DNA of 64,000 nucleotides from Bacteroidaceae bacterium (GTDB lineage: Bacteria; Bacteroidota; Bacteroidia; Bacteroidales; Bacteroidaceae). Positions 15,377 to 25,119 of this stretch are shown in pieces. The stretch spans positions 1 to 64,000 of the forward strand of contig JAFYOS010000027.1 of the NCBI GenBank assembly GCA_017560125.1, in the 5' to 3' direction. Below the pieces are notes generated by a model. The model was not told the origin of the DNA. It was given only the letters and a program-made list of their open reading frames with translations, and ran no database searches. The translations under genes were made by a program, and so were the position numbers. The first letter of the stretch is position 1. Every line of letters begins with the position of its first letter.

Positions 15377-16417
15377 CTATTCCTCTTCTTTCTCTTTGGT
15401 GAGCTCCCTGGCCAGTTTCAGTGCCTCTTCGATAATGGTATCTACTCCGCGGTTCCAATCCTCGGATGTGATTTGTACGTTCACGTCGGGCTCGATGCCG
15501 AATTCGGTGTGATTGCCGTCGGCGTCGAGAATGGGGCAGGCCGAGAAGCGTACGTTCCATCCGTTGGGCAATGTGTTGCTGAGCGGCAGTCCCGAGCCTC
15601 CGCCGGTTTTGTCGCCCATGATTATTACATGTGGCAGCTCGCGCATCATCATCACAAAGTGGTTGGCAGCGCTATATACCCCGCGGTTGGTGAGCACTAT
15701 CACAGGGCGCAACCATATTGAGCCATCCGAGGGCGACAGATACATGGGCTCGGGCGACGAGAAGGAGTTGTGGCCTGTGCCCGTCTTGTGCTGTATGTAT
15801 CCTGTCTTAATCTTCTTGTCGGTGAAGATTGAGGCCAATGTCTCGGCTGCCGTCAGCATGCCGCCGCCGTTGTTGCGTATGTCGAGTATCAGTGCGCGGC
15901 AGTCGCCTATGGTGTAGAGCAGTGCCGACAGGTTACCTTCGCCGAAATCGTTGTTGAATGTCCCGACGTGGGCATATGCAATGTCCTCCTGCAATATGCT
16001 GTATTTTATTCCATTGTTCAGCATGTAGCGGTTGCCCAAATAGTTGCGTTGCAACGAGTCGCTGAAATTTATGGGGTAGTTGAGCGCCCAATCTCTATAG
16101 AATGTGGTGCCGTAGGGCGATGTGAGGTTTACATGCCCGTCGCGCAGTTCGGCAAGCAGCTCGCCACAAACCTTGAATAGGTCGTAGTCTGTGCTGTTTT
16201 CATCCAGTTTGGAGCGATGCTTGTGGTAAACCGAGTTCCAGTCGAGCCCGAATTCCAGCTTGGCATATTCGAGGAAGCAATAGCGCCGGTCGATTATGTT
16301 CCACAGTGCATCGTAGATCTCCTGGGGCGGTTCATACACCATGTCGTATGGCTCGCAACTGCAAGGCAATATCATTGCAGATATGATTATTGCCAGTATC
16401 TGTATTTTCTTTTTCAT
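15377..16417 (-). CDS. S41-family serine peptidase, lipoprotein
   Basis: The 346-residue product has a lipoprotein-type signal (MKKKIQILAIIISAMILPCSC). After a helical N-terminal part comes the S41/CtpA-like protease core: ALILDIRNNGGG (oxyanion and substrate loop), VIVLTNRGVYSAANHF with the Ser nucleophile, and IIMGDKTGGGSGLP with the general-base lysine. No PDZ domain is obvious, so it resembles the tricorn-core-like S41 group. Its ATG overlaps the stop of the DUF3316 gene by one base (TGATG), so it is the last gene of the parC operon. Its substrate is unknown. Confidence 0.88.
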   Translation of the reverse strand: MKKKIQILAIIISAMILPCSCEPYDMVYEPPQEIYDALWNIIDRRYCFLEYAKLEFGLDWNSVYHKHRSKLDENSTDYDLFKVCGELLAELRDGHVNLTSPYGTTFYRDWALNYPINFSDSLQRNYLGNRYMLNNGIKYSILQEDIAYAHVGTFNNDFGEGNLSALLYTIGDCRALILDIRNNGGGMLTAAETLASIFTDKKIKTGYIQHKTGTGHNSFSSPEPMYLSPSDGSIWLRPVIVLTNRGVYSAANHFVMMMRELPHVIIMGDKTGGGSGLPLSNTLPNGWNVRFSACPILDADGNHTEFGIEPDVNVQITSEDWNRGVDTIIEEALKLARELTKEKEEE

Positions 16418-17286
16418 CAGTAGGAGTATGGGCTATATGATTTCAGAGGGTTTTTGCCCTTTATCTTGTATAGTGTCTTTACAAATCCGAACGACAGCGG
16501 AATGTATGTCATGCTGGTGGGCAGTCCGTTCAGTTTCGAATAATGATCTTCGATTGTGAACGATATGCGCAGAGTGTTCTTCTGCTTCTTGCCCAGCGGG
16601 ATGTCTGCTGCCATTGTGCAGCGCCATGCCAAGGTGTTGCCCGGGTGCGTAAACTTGATGGTGTTGTCGTAATTGCCGAGCCCGAATATCTCGTAGTACG
16701 ACTCCCCGTATTCGGGCGAGAATGCGGCTCCCGCCAATGCTGCATCCAGCTGAAGGCGCAGAATGATGTCTTTTGTGCTCATGCGGTAGCGGCAGAGCCA
16801 TATACCCGATGCACCTAACGAGGTGCGCAGCTTGGCCGACAAGGGATTGTTGCTGTTGGCGGGCATATATATTGCTCCTCCGGCAAGCTCTATCATGGGG
16901 CCGACCATAAGGCGATAGTCATCGTTGCTAAAGCTGAATGTGTGGTAACCGCTCCATGTGCGATTGAGCATCAGTATGTGCTGCTTGGAGTCGTGAAATC
17001 CAGCTGTTCCTAATATGCCGTTGAACCCGGTGCGGTATTTCCACAGATATGTGCCTGTTTGTGCATAGCGTAAGTTCTCGTGCCCGTAGTATATGCCACT
17101 GCCCCAGTAATACTCGTCGGACAGGTAATGGTCGTGGCTGCTTATTTTTGTAAGGCCGTATGTGGAGCAGCTAACCTTTATGTGGCAAGGGTTGATGCTG
17201 TCGCTGTTTGCACATTGCGCTCTTGACATCAGCGGGAGTGCCAATGATGCCAGGAGTGCAATTATATAATGGATTGTCCTTTTCAT
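16417..17286 (-). CDS. DUF3316 secreted/outer-membrane protein
   Basis: The 289-residue product has a signal peptide (MKRTIHYIIALLASLALPLMSRA) and alternating strand patterns ending in aromatic residues (LMVGPMIELAGGAIYM, IILRLQLDAALAGAAF, LRISFTIEDHYS), suggesting a small beta-barrel or beta-rich outer-membrane protein. It resembles the Bacteroidota family DUF3316, of unknown function. Its ATG overlaps the parC stop (ATGA), and its own stop overlaps the S41 start, so all three are probably translated in a chain. Confidence 0.75.
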   Translation of the reverse strand: MKRTIHYIIALLASLALPLMSRAQCANSDSINPCHIKVSCSTYGLTKISSHDHYLSDEYYWGSGIYYGHENLRYAQTGTYLWKYRTGFNGILGTAGFHDSKQHILMLNRTWSGYHTFSFSNDDYRLMVGPMIELAGGAIYMPANSNNPLSAKLRTSLGASGIWLCRYRMSTKDIILRLQLDAALAGAAFSPEYGESYYEIFGLGNYDNTIKFTHPGNTLAWRCTMAADIPLGKKQKNTLRISFTIEDHYSKLNGLPTSMTYIPLSFGFVKTLYKIKGKNPLKSYSPYSY

Positions 17287-19928
17287 TCTTCTTCGAACAG
17301 GTTTAGTTGTACAGCGTTGTCGCCGTCGTCCTCCTCAGCTTCGCCTTCGGCCATCGTTGGCTGTGCCGGCGGCTCGGGCTGGCGGGTGGGGTCCAGTTCT
17401 ATTATCTCGTCTATGGTGTAGGGGGTCAGTCGTTTGCCGCGTGCCTTGAAGCTCTTTGTGCCGATGAACTCGTCGAGCTCCAGCACCAGCGGTTCGCGGA
17501 AAGCGTCGGCGCCGCCGAACATCACCTGTATGCGAGGGTAGGGCGTTTGGCTGAACCATATGAGCTTGTTCTCCTTGTTGTCGCCCAAGCAGTTCTGTCG
17601 CTTGTTGCCGCCGTCGAGCGTGAAGCGCTTCACGTATGGCAGGTTCTGCTGCGAGACATCGTATAGTATGGCTGTCCACACCTTGCCCGGGTCATACTTC
17701 TCTATCACCAGTATGTCGTCCTCGTAGTGGTTGTTCAGGTCGATGGGCGACAGATAGAATTCGCCGTTGTTCCTTATTACGAGTATCTGCTCGTCGCCGT
17801 GGAATTCGCCAAGGTATTCGCCGTGGTTATCGAAATTGATGCGCAGTATGTCGCGGTCGAACCACACGTGGCGTCCTCCAAGGGTCGATTGTCCGTGGCG
17901 TTTCAGCGTTATTCGCTGCACTTCGTTCTTGGTGAGTATGTTACCCATCGACTGGCGTCCCTTGATGGCGATGGTACTGAAATCCTTCTCTATGATGTTG
18001 TTGCGCAGACGGGGGTTGGGCTTCAGCATCACTTTTATTACTTCGGCCTCGCCGTTGGGGTTGGCCGAGAAGTATTCTACCTTTGAGCCGGGGGTGCCTT
18101 GTGTCAGGTCGTACTCCTTGTCACGTGTCATTCCTGTGGCGGCGAAGCGCTTAATGTAGTGTATGCCCTTTTTGCCGTCGCGGTAGGCCACGTTGTATAT
18201 TGTGCGCTTGTCGTTCTTCTTGAACACGTCGATGTGTATGATGTTCGTGCCCACGAAGAGCTTTTCGCTCACTTTTACTATTTTGTACTTACCATCCTTA
18301 TAGAATAGTATGATGTCGTCGATGTCCGAGCAGTTTGTAACGAATTCCTCTTTTTTCAGCGAGGTGCCTATGAAGCCTTCGGCGCGGTTGATGTATAGCT
18401 TCTGGTTTGCTTCCACCACCTTGGCAGCGACGATGGTGTCCAGGTTGCGTATCTCGGTGTTTCGGGGGAAGCCTGCTCCGTATTTTTCCTTGAGCATGGT
18501 GTACCACTTGATGGTGACGTTTACCATGTTGCTCAATTTTTTGTCAATCTCGGCAACCTCCTCTTTTATGCGTGCAATGAGCTCCTCGGCCTTGTCCTTG
18601 TTGAATCGCAGGATGCGTGCCATCTTTATCTCCATCAGGCGCAACAGGTCGTCGCGTGTTATTTCGCGTATGAAGCTCTCTTTGTATGGTGTCAGGCGCA
18701 GGTCGATGTGAGCGAGTGCAGCGTCCATGTCCTTGGCCTGTTCGAATTCCTTGTCTTTGTATATGCGCTCCTCTATGAAGATGCGTTCGAGCGAGGCGAA
18801 GTGAAGCTGTTCAAGCAGTTCGCCCTTGCGAATGAGCAGCTCCTGTCGCAACAGCTCCAGTGTGTTATCCACCGAACGGCGCAGTATGTCGCTTACGGTA
18901 AGGAATACGGGCGTGTTATTGTCGATGACGCAGCAGCAGGGGGTGATGCTTATCTCGCAGTCGGTGAAGGCATAGAGGGCGTCGATGGTCTTGTCCGACG
19001 ATACGCCGGGGGCAAGATGCACCAGTATCTCCACCTTGTCCGAGGTGTTGTCATCCACCTTGCGCACCTTTATCTTGCCGTTGTCGATGGCTTTCAGTAT
19101 GCTGTCGATGACTATGGGGGTTGTCTTGCCGAAAGGTATCTCGGTGATGGAGAGGGTTTTACCATCCTCTAGTTTCGATATTTTTGCTCTTATTCGAACG
19201 CGGCCTGTGCGGTTGCCATCCTGGTAGCGCGACACGTCGATGCTGCCTCCCGTCTGGAAATCGGGGAATAGCTCGAACGGTTCGTTCTTCAGGTAGGCGA
19301 CGGCTGCGTCGCATATTTCGTTGAAGTTATGGGGTAATATGCGCGAGGATAGGCCGACGGCGATACCCTCGACACCCTGTGCAAGCAGCAACGGGAATTT
19401 TACGGGCAACGTGATGGGCTCTTTGTTGCGGCCGTCGTACGACAGCTTCCACTCGGTGGTCTTGGGGTTGAAGATTACCTCGTTGGCGAATTTCGAGAGG
19501 CGCGCCTCTATGTATCGCGGTGCGGCCGCCGAGTCGCCTGTGAGTATGTTACCCCAGTTACCCTGGCAGTCGATGAGCAGTTCCTTCTGTCCCAATTGCA
19601 CCAGGGCACCGCCGATCGATGCGTCGCCGTGGGGGTGATACTGCATGGTGTGTCCCACGATGTTGGCTACCTTGTTGTAGCGGCCATCGTCGAGTTCCTT
19701 CATGGCGTGCAATATGCGTCGCTGCACGGGCTTCAGTCCGTCGTTTAGGTGGGGTACGGCACGCTCAAGAATAACGTACGAGGCATAGTCGAGGAACCAT
19801 GTCTTATACATGCCTGTCAGTTTATGTGTGCCGGGTACGTAATTCGAGTGCGATTGTGTCGATTCCGATTCTTCGTGCGGATTATTGTCGGGGTTCTCCC
19901 GGATATCTTCTTCCTTGTTGTCGCTCAT
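17283..19928 (-). CDS. parC: DNA topoisomerase IV / gyrase subunit A family protein (ParC-like)
   Basis: This type IIA topoisomerase subunit cuts and rejoins DNA to decatenate chromosomes. The 881-residue product has the quinolone-pocket region YHPHGDASIGGALVQL (residues about 97-112), the catalytic tyrosine Y139 in AAPRYIEARLS, the long coiled coil around residues 385-470, and a C-terminal domain without an obvious GyrA box, hence ParC rather than GyrA. The parE partner is not adjacent. The acidic tail ends in VQLNLFEEE, which resembles a sliding-clamp-binding motif. It is the first gene of a coupled parC-DUF3316-S41 operon. Confidence 0.9.
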   Translation of the reverse strand: MSDNKEEDIRENPDNNPHEESESTQSHSNYVPGTHKLTGMYKTWFLDYASYVILERAVPHLNDGLKPVQRRILHAMKELDDGRYNKVANIVGHTMQYHPHGDASIGGALVQLGQKELLIDCQGNWGNILTGDSAAAPRYIEARLSKFANEVIFNPKTTEWKLSYDGRNKEPITLPVKFPLLLAQGVEGIAVGLSSRILPHNFNEICDAAVAYLKNEPFELFPDFQTGGSIDVSRYQDGNRTGRVRIRAKISKLEDGKTLSITEIPFGKTTPIVIDSILKAIDNGKIKVRKVDDNTSDKVEILVHLAPGVSSDKTIDALYAFTDCEISITPCCCVIDNNTPVFLTVSDILRRSVDNTLELLRQELLIRKGELLEQLHFASLERIFIEERIYKDKEFEQAKDMDAALAHIDLRLTPYKESFIREITRDDLLRLMEIKMARILRFNKDKAEELIARIKEEVAEIDKKLSNMVNVTIKWYTMLKEKYGAGFPRNTEIRNLDTIVAAKVVEANQKLYINRAEGFIGTSLKKEEFVTNCSDIDDIILFYKDGKYKIVKVSEKLFVGTNIIHIDVFKKNDKRTIYNVAYRDGKKGIHYIKRFAATGMTRDKEYDLTQGTPGSKVEYFSANPNGEAEVIKVMLKPNPRLRNNIIEKDFSTIAIKGRQSMGNILTKNEVQRITLKRHGQSTLGGRHVWFDRDILRINFDNHGEYLGEFHGDEQILVIRNNGEFYLSPIDLNNHYEDDILVIEKYDPGKVWTAILYDVSQQNLPYVKRFTLDGGNKRQNCLGDNKENKLIWFSQTPYPRIQVMFGGADAFREPLVLELDEFIGTKSFKARGKRLTPYTIDEIIELDPTRQPEPPAQPTMAEGEAEEDDGDNAVQLNLFEEE

Positions 19929-19971
19929 GGCTTGTTTGTTGCGGCTTGCGCTGTTTTAATGTTTATTTCTG

Positions 19972-20004
19972 CAAAAATAATGTTTTTTTAGAAAATAGAG
20001 CAAA
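19972..20004 (-). promoter_or_regulatory. Promoter of the parC operon
   Basis: On the minus strand TTTG (20001-20004), 21 bp, TATTTTTG (19972-19979). The parC ATG follows 43 bases later. Confidence 0.8.
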
Positions 20005-20027
20005 GACGCTCCTGTTTTTAGAATTAG

Positions 20028-20060
20028 TTTGAATTTTATTGGGAATGTTTTATATATTTG
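20028..20060 (+). promoter_or_regulatory. Promoter of the esterase gene
   Basis: TTTG (20028-20031), 21 bp, TATATTTG (20053-20060). It places the start codon at 20093, not at 20039. Confidence 0.8.
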
Positions 20061-20092
20061 TGGGGAATTTCGAATATACGCTGCACACATTT

Positions 20093-21427
20093 ATGAAAAA
20101 AATCCTCTTTACACTCTCTCTATTCCTAAGCCTGTCAATAGCAATGCAAGCGCAGGATACACTTTCTGTCGATCGGTATTTTGCAGCAATTCTGCAAGGT
20201 GAAGAGCTGTCGCAAGCCCCCTCCGGTCGCATAAAGCGTGCAAAAGTAGAACAATACAAATATGCTGTATGGCAGGCATGGTGCAGAGCAAACAAGGCTC
20301 TCCGCGAGGAGACGCTCCCGCCCATCCGTCCTCTTACAAACGCCGACACCCTGCGTTGGCATCTGCCGCACATACTGGAGGGTGATACCCTCATGCCCTT
20401 CTACTTCGGTACCAAAGGTGAACGCCCCGATGGCGGATGGCCATTCATACTCTATCTGCACGGCTCAGGTCCCAAGGAGCACGAATTTTCCACAGGATAC
20501 ATGCTCTGCAAACGTTTCGACGACGCTCCCTCGCTCTATTTTATACCCCAAATACCCAGTGAAAAGCACTACAGGTGGTATCAGCAAGGCAAGCAGTATG
20601 TATGGGAACGCTTGCTGCGCCAGCTTCTTGTAGGTGGAAACGTGGATGCCAACCGCGTCTATCTTTTCGGCATATCCGAGGGCGGGTACGGCAGTCAGCG
20701 CCTCGCAGCCTTTTATGCCGATTATTTGGCGGCAGCCGGCCCGATGGCAGGAGGCGAGATTATAGAAAATGCGCCGATAGAGAATCTGGGGCACATAGGC
20801 TTCTCGCTGCTTACCGGGGCAGAGGATCACATGTTCGGCCGCAACCTTCTTACTCGTCGTGCGGGCGAACTACTGGACAGCCTGCAAAGCCGCTACCCCG
20901 ATGAGTATCGCCACAATGTGCAGCTTATCCCACGCCGCGGACATCATATCGACTATAGTCCCACTACACCGTGGATGCGTAAATTCGCCCGCTCGCCCCG
21001 CCCGCTCCATTTCATTTGGGAGGATTTCCCCATGAATGGACGCTATCGCAAAGGATTTTATAACATCGAAGTCCACGAACGCGATACTGCCGGTGGCAAC
21101 GAGCGCACACGCTACGAAATGACCATTTCGGGTAACGAGGTAAACGTAACCCTGCAACGTGTGCAATATGTGGCGCAGGAGCGCGAACCACGGTGGGGAA
21201 TCCCCATAAAGCAACAGACTGTTACCTTGCCCGTTACAAGGGGAAGATTTACGCTGTATCTGTCGCCGGATATGGTCGATTTCAGCAAAAAAGTAACCCT
21301 TACTGTTAACGGTCGCAGGGTGTTTAGAGGTCGTCTGAAGCCCGATCTGTGCCACCTGACAAACAGTTGCGCATGCTTCTTCGATCCAGAACGCCTTTTT
21401 GCCGCAGGCATTGATGTAGATTTGTAG
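20093..21427 (+). CDS. Secreted alpha/beta-hydrolase (esterase-like)
   Basis: The 444-residue product has a signal peptide (MKKILFTLSLFLSLSIAMQA). The oxyanion strand FILYLHGSGPKEHE and the nucleophile elbow LFGISEGGYGSQR (S195) mark an alpha/beta-hydrolase of the carboxylesterase/phospholipase type. A later GRGHHID-like RRGHHIDYSPTT could supply the catalytic His. The last ~130 residues form a beta-rich domain (ITISGNEVNVTL-like strands). The substrate is unknown. A lipoprotein gene follows 35 bases later and may be co-transcribed. Confidence 0.78.
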   Translation: MKKILFTLSLFLSLSIAMQAQDTLSVDRYFAAILQGEELSQAPSGRIKRAKVEQYKYAVWQAWCRANKALREETLPPIRPLTNADTLRWHLPHILEGDTLMPFYFGTKGERPDGGWPFILYLHGSGPKEHEFSTGYMLCKRFDDAPSLYFIPQIPSEKHYRWYQQGKQYVWERLLRQLLVGGNVDANRVYLFGISEGGYGSQRLAAFYADYLAAAGPMAGGEIIENAPIENLGHIGFSLLTGAEDHMFGRNLLTRRAGELLDSLQSRYPDEYRHNVQLIPRRGHHIDYSPTTPWMRKFARSPRPLHFIWEDFPMNGRYRKGFYNIEVHERDTAGGNERTRYEMTISGNEVNVTLQRVQYVAQEREPRWGIPIKQQTVTLPVTRGRFTLYLSPDMVDFSKKVTLTVNGRRVFRGRLKPDLCHLTNSCACFFDPERLFAAGIDVDL

Positions 21428-21461
21428 CATATCAGCCAATAGGAGGAGTAAAGAACAAAAA

Positions 21462-23417
21462 ATGAAACGAATACTATACATACTCGCAATAGCGCTGTCA
21501 ATCGTTGCTTGTAGCGACGAGATTGACAAGAGCAACCGTTACACCTTCACGGGTGAAACGCTGGCCGACTATTTGCTTAACCGAAGCGAGAAGTATTCAC
21601 ACATGATTACCTTGCTGAAACGTGCCGACCTTTTCAGTTTGCTGCAAACCTACGGACAATACACCCTTTTCCTGCCCGATAATGCCTCGGTGGAAAAATA
21701 TGTGCAGGAGCAGGACAGCATCTACTGGGCTACCAAGGATAGCGACGCTCCTGTAAAGACTGGAATTACCTCGCCGCTGCTGGAAGACCTTAGCGACTCG
21801 ATGGTGAATGTAATCGCCCGCACCCATCTTGTCGAGGGTAATTACCTGACAGCCACCTTCGACGAGGGCGCACTGCCGCGATGGAATTTCTACGACCGCT
21901 ATCTGGGAATTTCATACGAACCAACCGACGAGGGCTTTTACATAAAAGTAAACACCACCGCTGCCATCATAGACAGCGACAACGAGGTGGAAAATGGAGT
22001 GGTGCACATTATGGACAGAGTGATTGAGCCAACCTCCTTGATTATGCCCGAACAGATTGCAAAATACAATTATTTCAGCCTCTTCGGCGAAGCGCTGAAC
22101 GAAACGCGTTTCTGCGATTCGTTGCGACTATTCATCGACGACGATTTCAAACCGCTCGAAACGGTCGATGCCCAATATACCCCGCAAAAGAAATACTACA
22201 GATATACGGGCTTCATAGAGACAGATGAGGTATTCAATGCAGCCGGCATCTACACCCTTGCCGACCTGAAGGCCTTTGCCGAAAAGTGGTACGGAAGCGA
22301 GGAACGCGACAACCCGCGCAGCCCGCGCAACGCCCTCAACAGGTTCGTCGCCTACCACTTTGTGCCGCGCGAACTGCCCTACAACAAGATAATCCCTTTG
22401 CAGGTGGATGAATATTCACTCGACGACCTCATTACCTACGGTCACGACTGCGTTGATTACATGGAAACAATGCTCGGCAAACTGATTAAGGTTACAAAAC
22501 CCCTGAGCAGTGCCGATGGTGCGTGGGTGTATATAAACAGACCTAAGGAGGGCAAGTTCTACAACCACGAGATGCGCAAGCATCTTAACGTGCGCCTTAT
22601 CGAGCCGACGGAATTTATACAATCAAAGGATGAATACTCCCAGTTCAACCCCATTGCCATGAACGGAGTGATACATCCCATCGACAAGATTCTTATATAC
22701 AACGAGGACGAAATGGCGGGCAACATACTCAACGAGCGCATGCGCTTCGATGTTGGCACGCTACTACCCGAGCTTTCTTGTAATAATATAAGATACAGTA
22801 CCCCGTCGCAATATATCCCATATTACTATTGCAAAAATATAGTAAGCCATACGAACGAATCGGATAATTTCCGTTATTTTCTTTATCCATGGTTCTATAT
22901 GTGTGATGCTATTTTTCAGAACCAGAACGAACAATTTGACGTTTCGCTGCGTTTGCCCCCGGTGCCTCAGAGGACATACGAGATTCGTATGGGCATATTC
23001 ATTGTCAATTTCGAGGATAAAAGATTGTGGCCAGGTGTCATGCAGCCTTATTTAGACGGAAAGATTTGCTCGGTACCGATAGACCTCACTGTCAATAACA
23101 ATTCGTTGATATGGGTGAGCGATGCCGATACCAATGACAATGGAGTGGCGTTTGATAAGTATCTGCGCAGCATAGGGTACATGAAGGGACCCGACTCATT
23201 CAAGTTTCTTCTTCTCAAATCCGGTTTTGCTCCTGCACGCAACGAAAATAATAGCTTCCGTAAAATCATTACAAAGGCCCATTTATCCGAGGGTGAACAC
23301 TGGATACGCTTAAGGTTGCTTTCCGAAGGTCTGCCCAATCCATTCGACATCGACTACATAGAGCTTGTGCCGCTGCATATTGTAAGCGACCCCATAAAAC
23401 CCGAGGACAGGCACTAA
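21462..23417 (+). CDS. Fasciclin-domain lipoprotein
   Basis: The 651-residue product has lipobox SIVAC and then SDEIDK, an acidic segment like the Bacteroidota surface-export signal, so it is probably on the cell surface. Two FAS1-type regions are visible: residues about 25-205 (LLKRADLFSLLQTYGQYTLFLPDNASV ... ENGVVHIMDRVI) and about 210-430 (AGIYTLADLKAFAEK ... MNGVIHPIDKILIY). The C-terminal ~200 residues form a separate beta-rich domain. FAS1 lipoproteins often sit near SusCD-type loci, but none is present here. Adhesion or glycan binding is a guess. Confidence 0.78.
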   Translation: MKRILYILAIALSIVACSDEIDKSNRYTFTGETLADYLLNRSEKYSHMITLLKRADLFSLLQTYGQYTLFLPDNASVEKYVQEQDSIYWATKDSDAPVKTGITSPLLEDLSDSMVNVIARTHLVEGNYLTATFDEGALPRWNFYDRYLGISYEPTDEGFYIKVNTTAAIIDSDNEVENGVVHIMDRVIEPTSLIMPEQIAKYNYFSLFGEALNETRFCDSLRLFIDDDFKPLETVDAQYTPQKKYYRYTGFIETDEVFNAAGIYTLADLKAFAEKWYGSEERDNPRSPRNALNRFVAYHFVPRELPYNKIIPLQVDEYSLDDLITYGHDCVDYMETMLGKLIKVTKPLSSADGAWVYINRPKEGKFYNHEMRKHLNVRLIEPTEFIQSKDEYSQFNPIAMNGVIHPIDKILIYNEDEMAGNILNERMRFDVGTLLPELSCNNIRYSTPSQYIPYYYCKNIVSHTNESDNFRYFLYPWFYMCDAIFQNQNEQFDVSLRLPPVPQRTYEIRMGIFIVNFEDKRLWPGVMQPYLDGKICSVPIDLTVNNNSLIWVSDADTNDNGVAFDKYLRSIGYMKGPDSFKFLLLKSGFAPARNENNSFRKIITKAHLSEGEHWIRLRLLSEGLPNPFDIDYIELVPLHIVSDPIKPEDRH

Positions 23418-23567
23418 AATTCAAACACTTCCTTAATTATTTGGTACACAATTGAGCCTTTTTCGGAAAAAATGATTTACTTTGCGCAAACTTTAGGAAC
23501 TATGCCCTTAAAAGTTTCTATGTGTTAGTCCTTTTTTAATTAAAACAATTCAAAGATTTATATAAAG

Positions 23568-25109
23568 ATGGCTCAAGACGATGTATTTAAGAAAGTGGTA
23601 GCCCATTGCAAGGAGTACGGTTTTGTATTTCCTTCGAGTGATATTTACGACGGCCTCGGTGCTGTGTACGATTACGGACAGATGGGAGTGGAGTTGAAAA
23701 ACAATATAAAGACCTATTGGTGGCAGAGCATGGTGCTTCTGCACGATAATATTGTGGGTATAGATTCTGCAATCTTCATGCACCCCACAATTTGGAAGGC
23801 ATCGGGTCACGTAGATGCTTTCAACGACCCCTTGATTGACAACCGCGATTCTAAAAAACGATACAGAGCAGACGTCCTCATCGAGGAGCAGATTGCAAAG
23901 TACGACGAGAAGATAGAGAAAGAGGTGGCTAAGGCTGCAAAGCGTTTCGGCGAGTCGTTCGACCGCGAGATGTTCTGCCAGACAAACCCCAAGGTTCTTG
24001 CCGAGAAAGCTAAGCGCGATGCTCTTCACGAGCGTTTCTCTGTAGCAATGAACAACGTCGATCTCGAGGAGTTGCGACAGATAATCCTCGACGAGGAGAT
24101 TGTGTGTCCTATTTCGGGTACACGCAACTGGACAGAGGTTCGCCAGTTCAACCTGATGTTCTCTACCGAGATGGGTTCTACAGCCGACGGTGCAATGAAG
24201 GTGTATCTTCGCCCCGAGACTGCACAGGGTATCTTCGTGAACTACCTCAACGTGCAGAAGACAGGTCGTATGCGCATTCCCTTCGGTATTGCACAGATTG
24301 GTAAGGCTTTCCGTAACGAGATTGTGGCTCGCCAGTTTATCTTCAGAATGAGAGAATTCGAGCAGATGGAGATGCAGTTCTTCGTGCAGCCCGGCAAGGA
24401 GATGGAGTGGTTCGAGCATTGGAAGCAGTTCCGTCTTAAATGGCACAAGGCACTCGGCTTCGGCGATGACAAGTATAGATATCACGATCACGAGAAGCTC
24501 GCTCACTATGCTAATGCTGCTACCGACATCGAGTTCAAGATGCCCTTCGGCTTCAAGGAGGTTGAGGGTATCCACTCACGTACCGATTTCGACCTCAGTC
24601 AGCACGAGAAATATTGCGGAAAGAATATCAAGTACTTCGATCCCGAGCTGAACGAGAGCTATACTCCCTATGTAATTGAAACATCAATCGGTGTTGACCG
24701 TATGTTCCTCAGCGTAATGTGTGCTGCATACACCGAGGAGGCTCTTGCTAACGGTGAGTCACGCGTGGTGCTCAAATTGCCCGCAGCGCTCGCGCCCGTT
24801 AAGCTTGCCGTTCTTCCCTTGGTTAAGAAGGACGGTCTGCCCGAGAAGGCTCGCGAGATTATGAACGAACTGAAGTTCAGCTTCAATTGTTATTACGAAG
24901 AGAAAGATTCTATCGGCAAGCGCTATCGTCGTATGGATGCCATCGGTACTCCCTACTGTGTGACTGTCGATCATCAGACATTGGAGGATAACATGGTTAC
25001 ATTGCGCGACCGCGACACTATGGAGCAGAAGCGCGTTGCTATTGCCGACCTCCGCGAATTGTTGCAGGATAAGGTAAGCATCACCAGTGTCCTCAAGAAG
25101 CTTTCATAG
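23568..25109 (+). CDS. glyS: Glycine--tRNA ligase (single-chain dimeric type)
   Basis: It charges tRNA-Gly. The 513-residue product is the one-polypeptide alpha2 type also found in eukaryotes and archaea, not the alpha2beta2 type of E. coli. Class II motifs are visible: SDIYDGLGAVYDYGQMG near the N-terminus, motif 2 (GKAFRNEI...FIFRMREFEQMEMQFF), motif 3 (ETSIGVDRMFL) and the anticodon-binding domain (VKLAVLPLVKKDGLPEKA). A near-consensus -7 box (TTACTTTG, 23477-23484) lies upstream. An FKBP gene follows after ten bases. Confidence 0.96.
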   Translation: MAQDDVFKKVVAHCKEYGFVFPSSDIYDGLGAVYDYGQMGVELKNNIKTYWWQSMVLLHDNIVGIDSAIFMHPTIWKASGHVDAFNDPLIDNRDSKKRYRADVLIEEQIAKYDEKIEKEVAKAAKRFGESFDREMFCQTNPKVLAEKAKRDALHERFSVAMNNVDLEELRQIILDEEIVCPISGTRNWTEVRQFNLMFSTEMGSTADGAMKVYLRPETAQGIFVNYLNVQKTGRMRIPFGIAQIGKAFRNEIVARQFIFRMREFEQMEMQFFVQPGKEMEWFEHWKQFRLKWHKALGFGDDKYRYHDHEKLAHYANAATDIEFKMPFGFKEVEGIHSRTDFDLSQHEKYCGKNIKYFDPELNESYTPYVIETSIGVDRMFLSVMCAAYTEEALANGESRVVLKLPAALAPVKLAVLPLVKKDGLPEKAREIMNELKFSFNCYYEEKDSIGKRYRRMDAIGTPYCVTVDHQTLEDNMVTLRDRDTMEQKRVAIADLRELLQDKVSITSVLKKLS

Positions 25110-25119
25110 TCGGTAGTAT

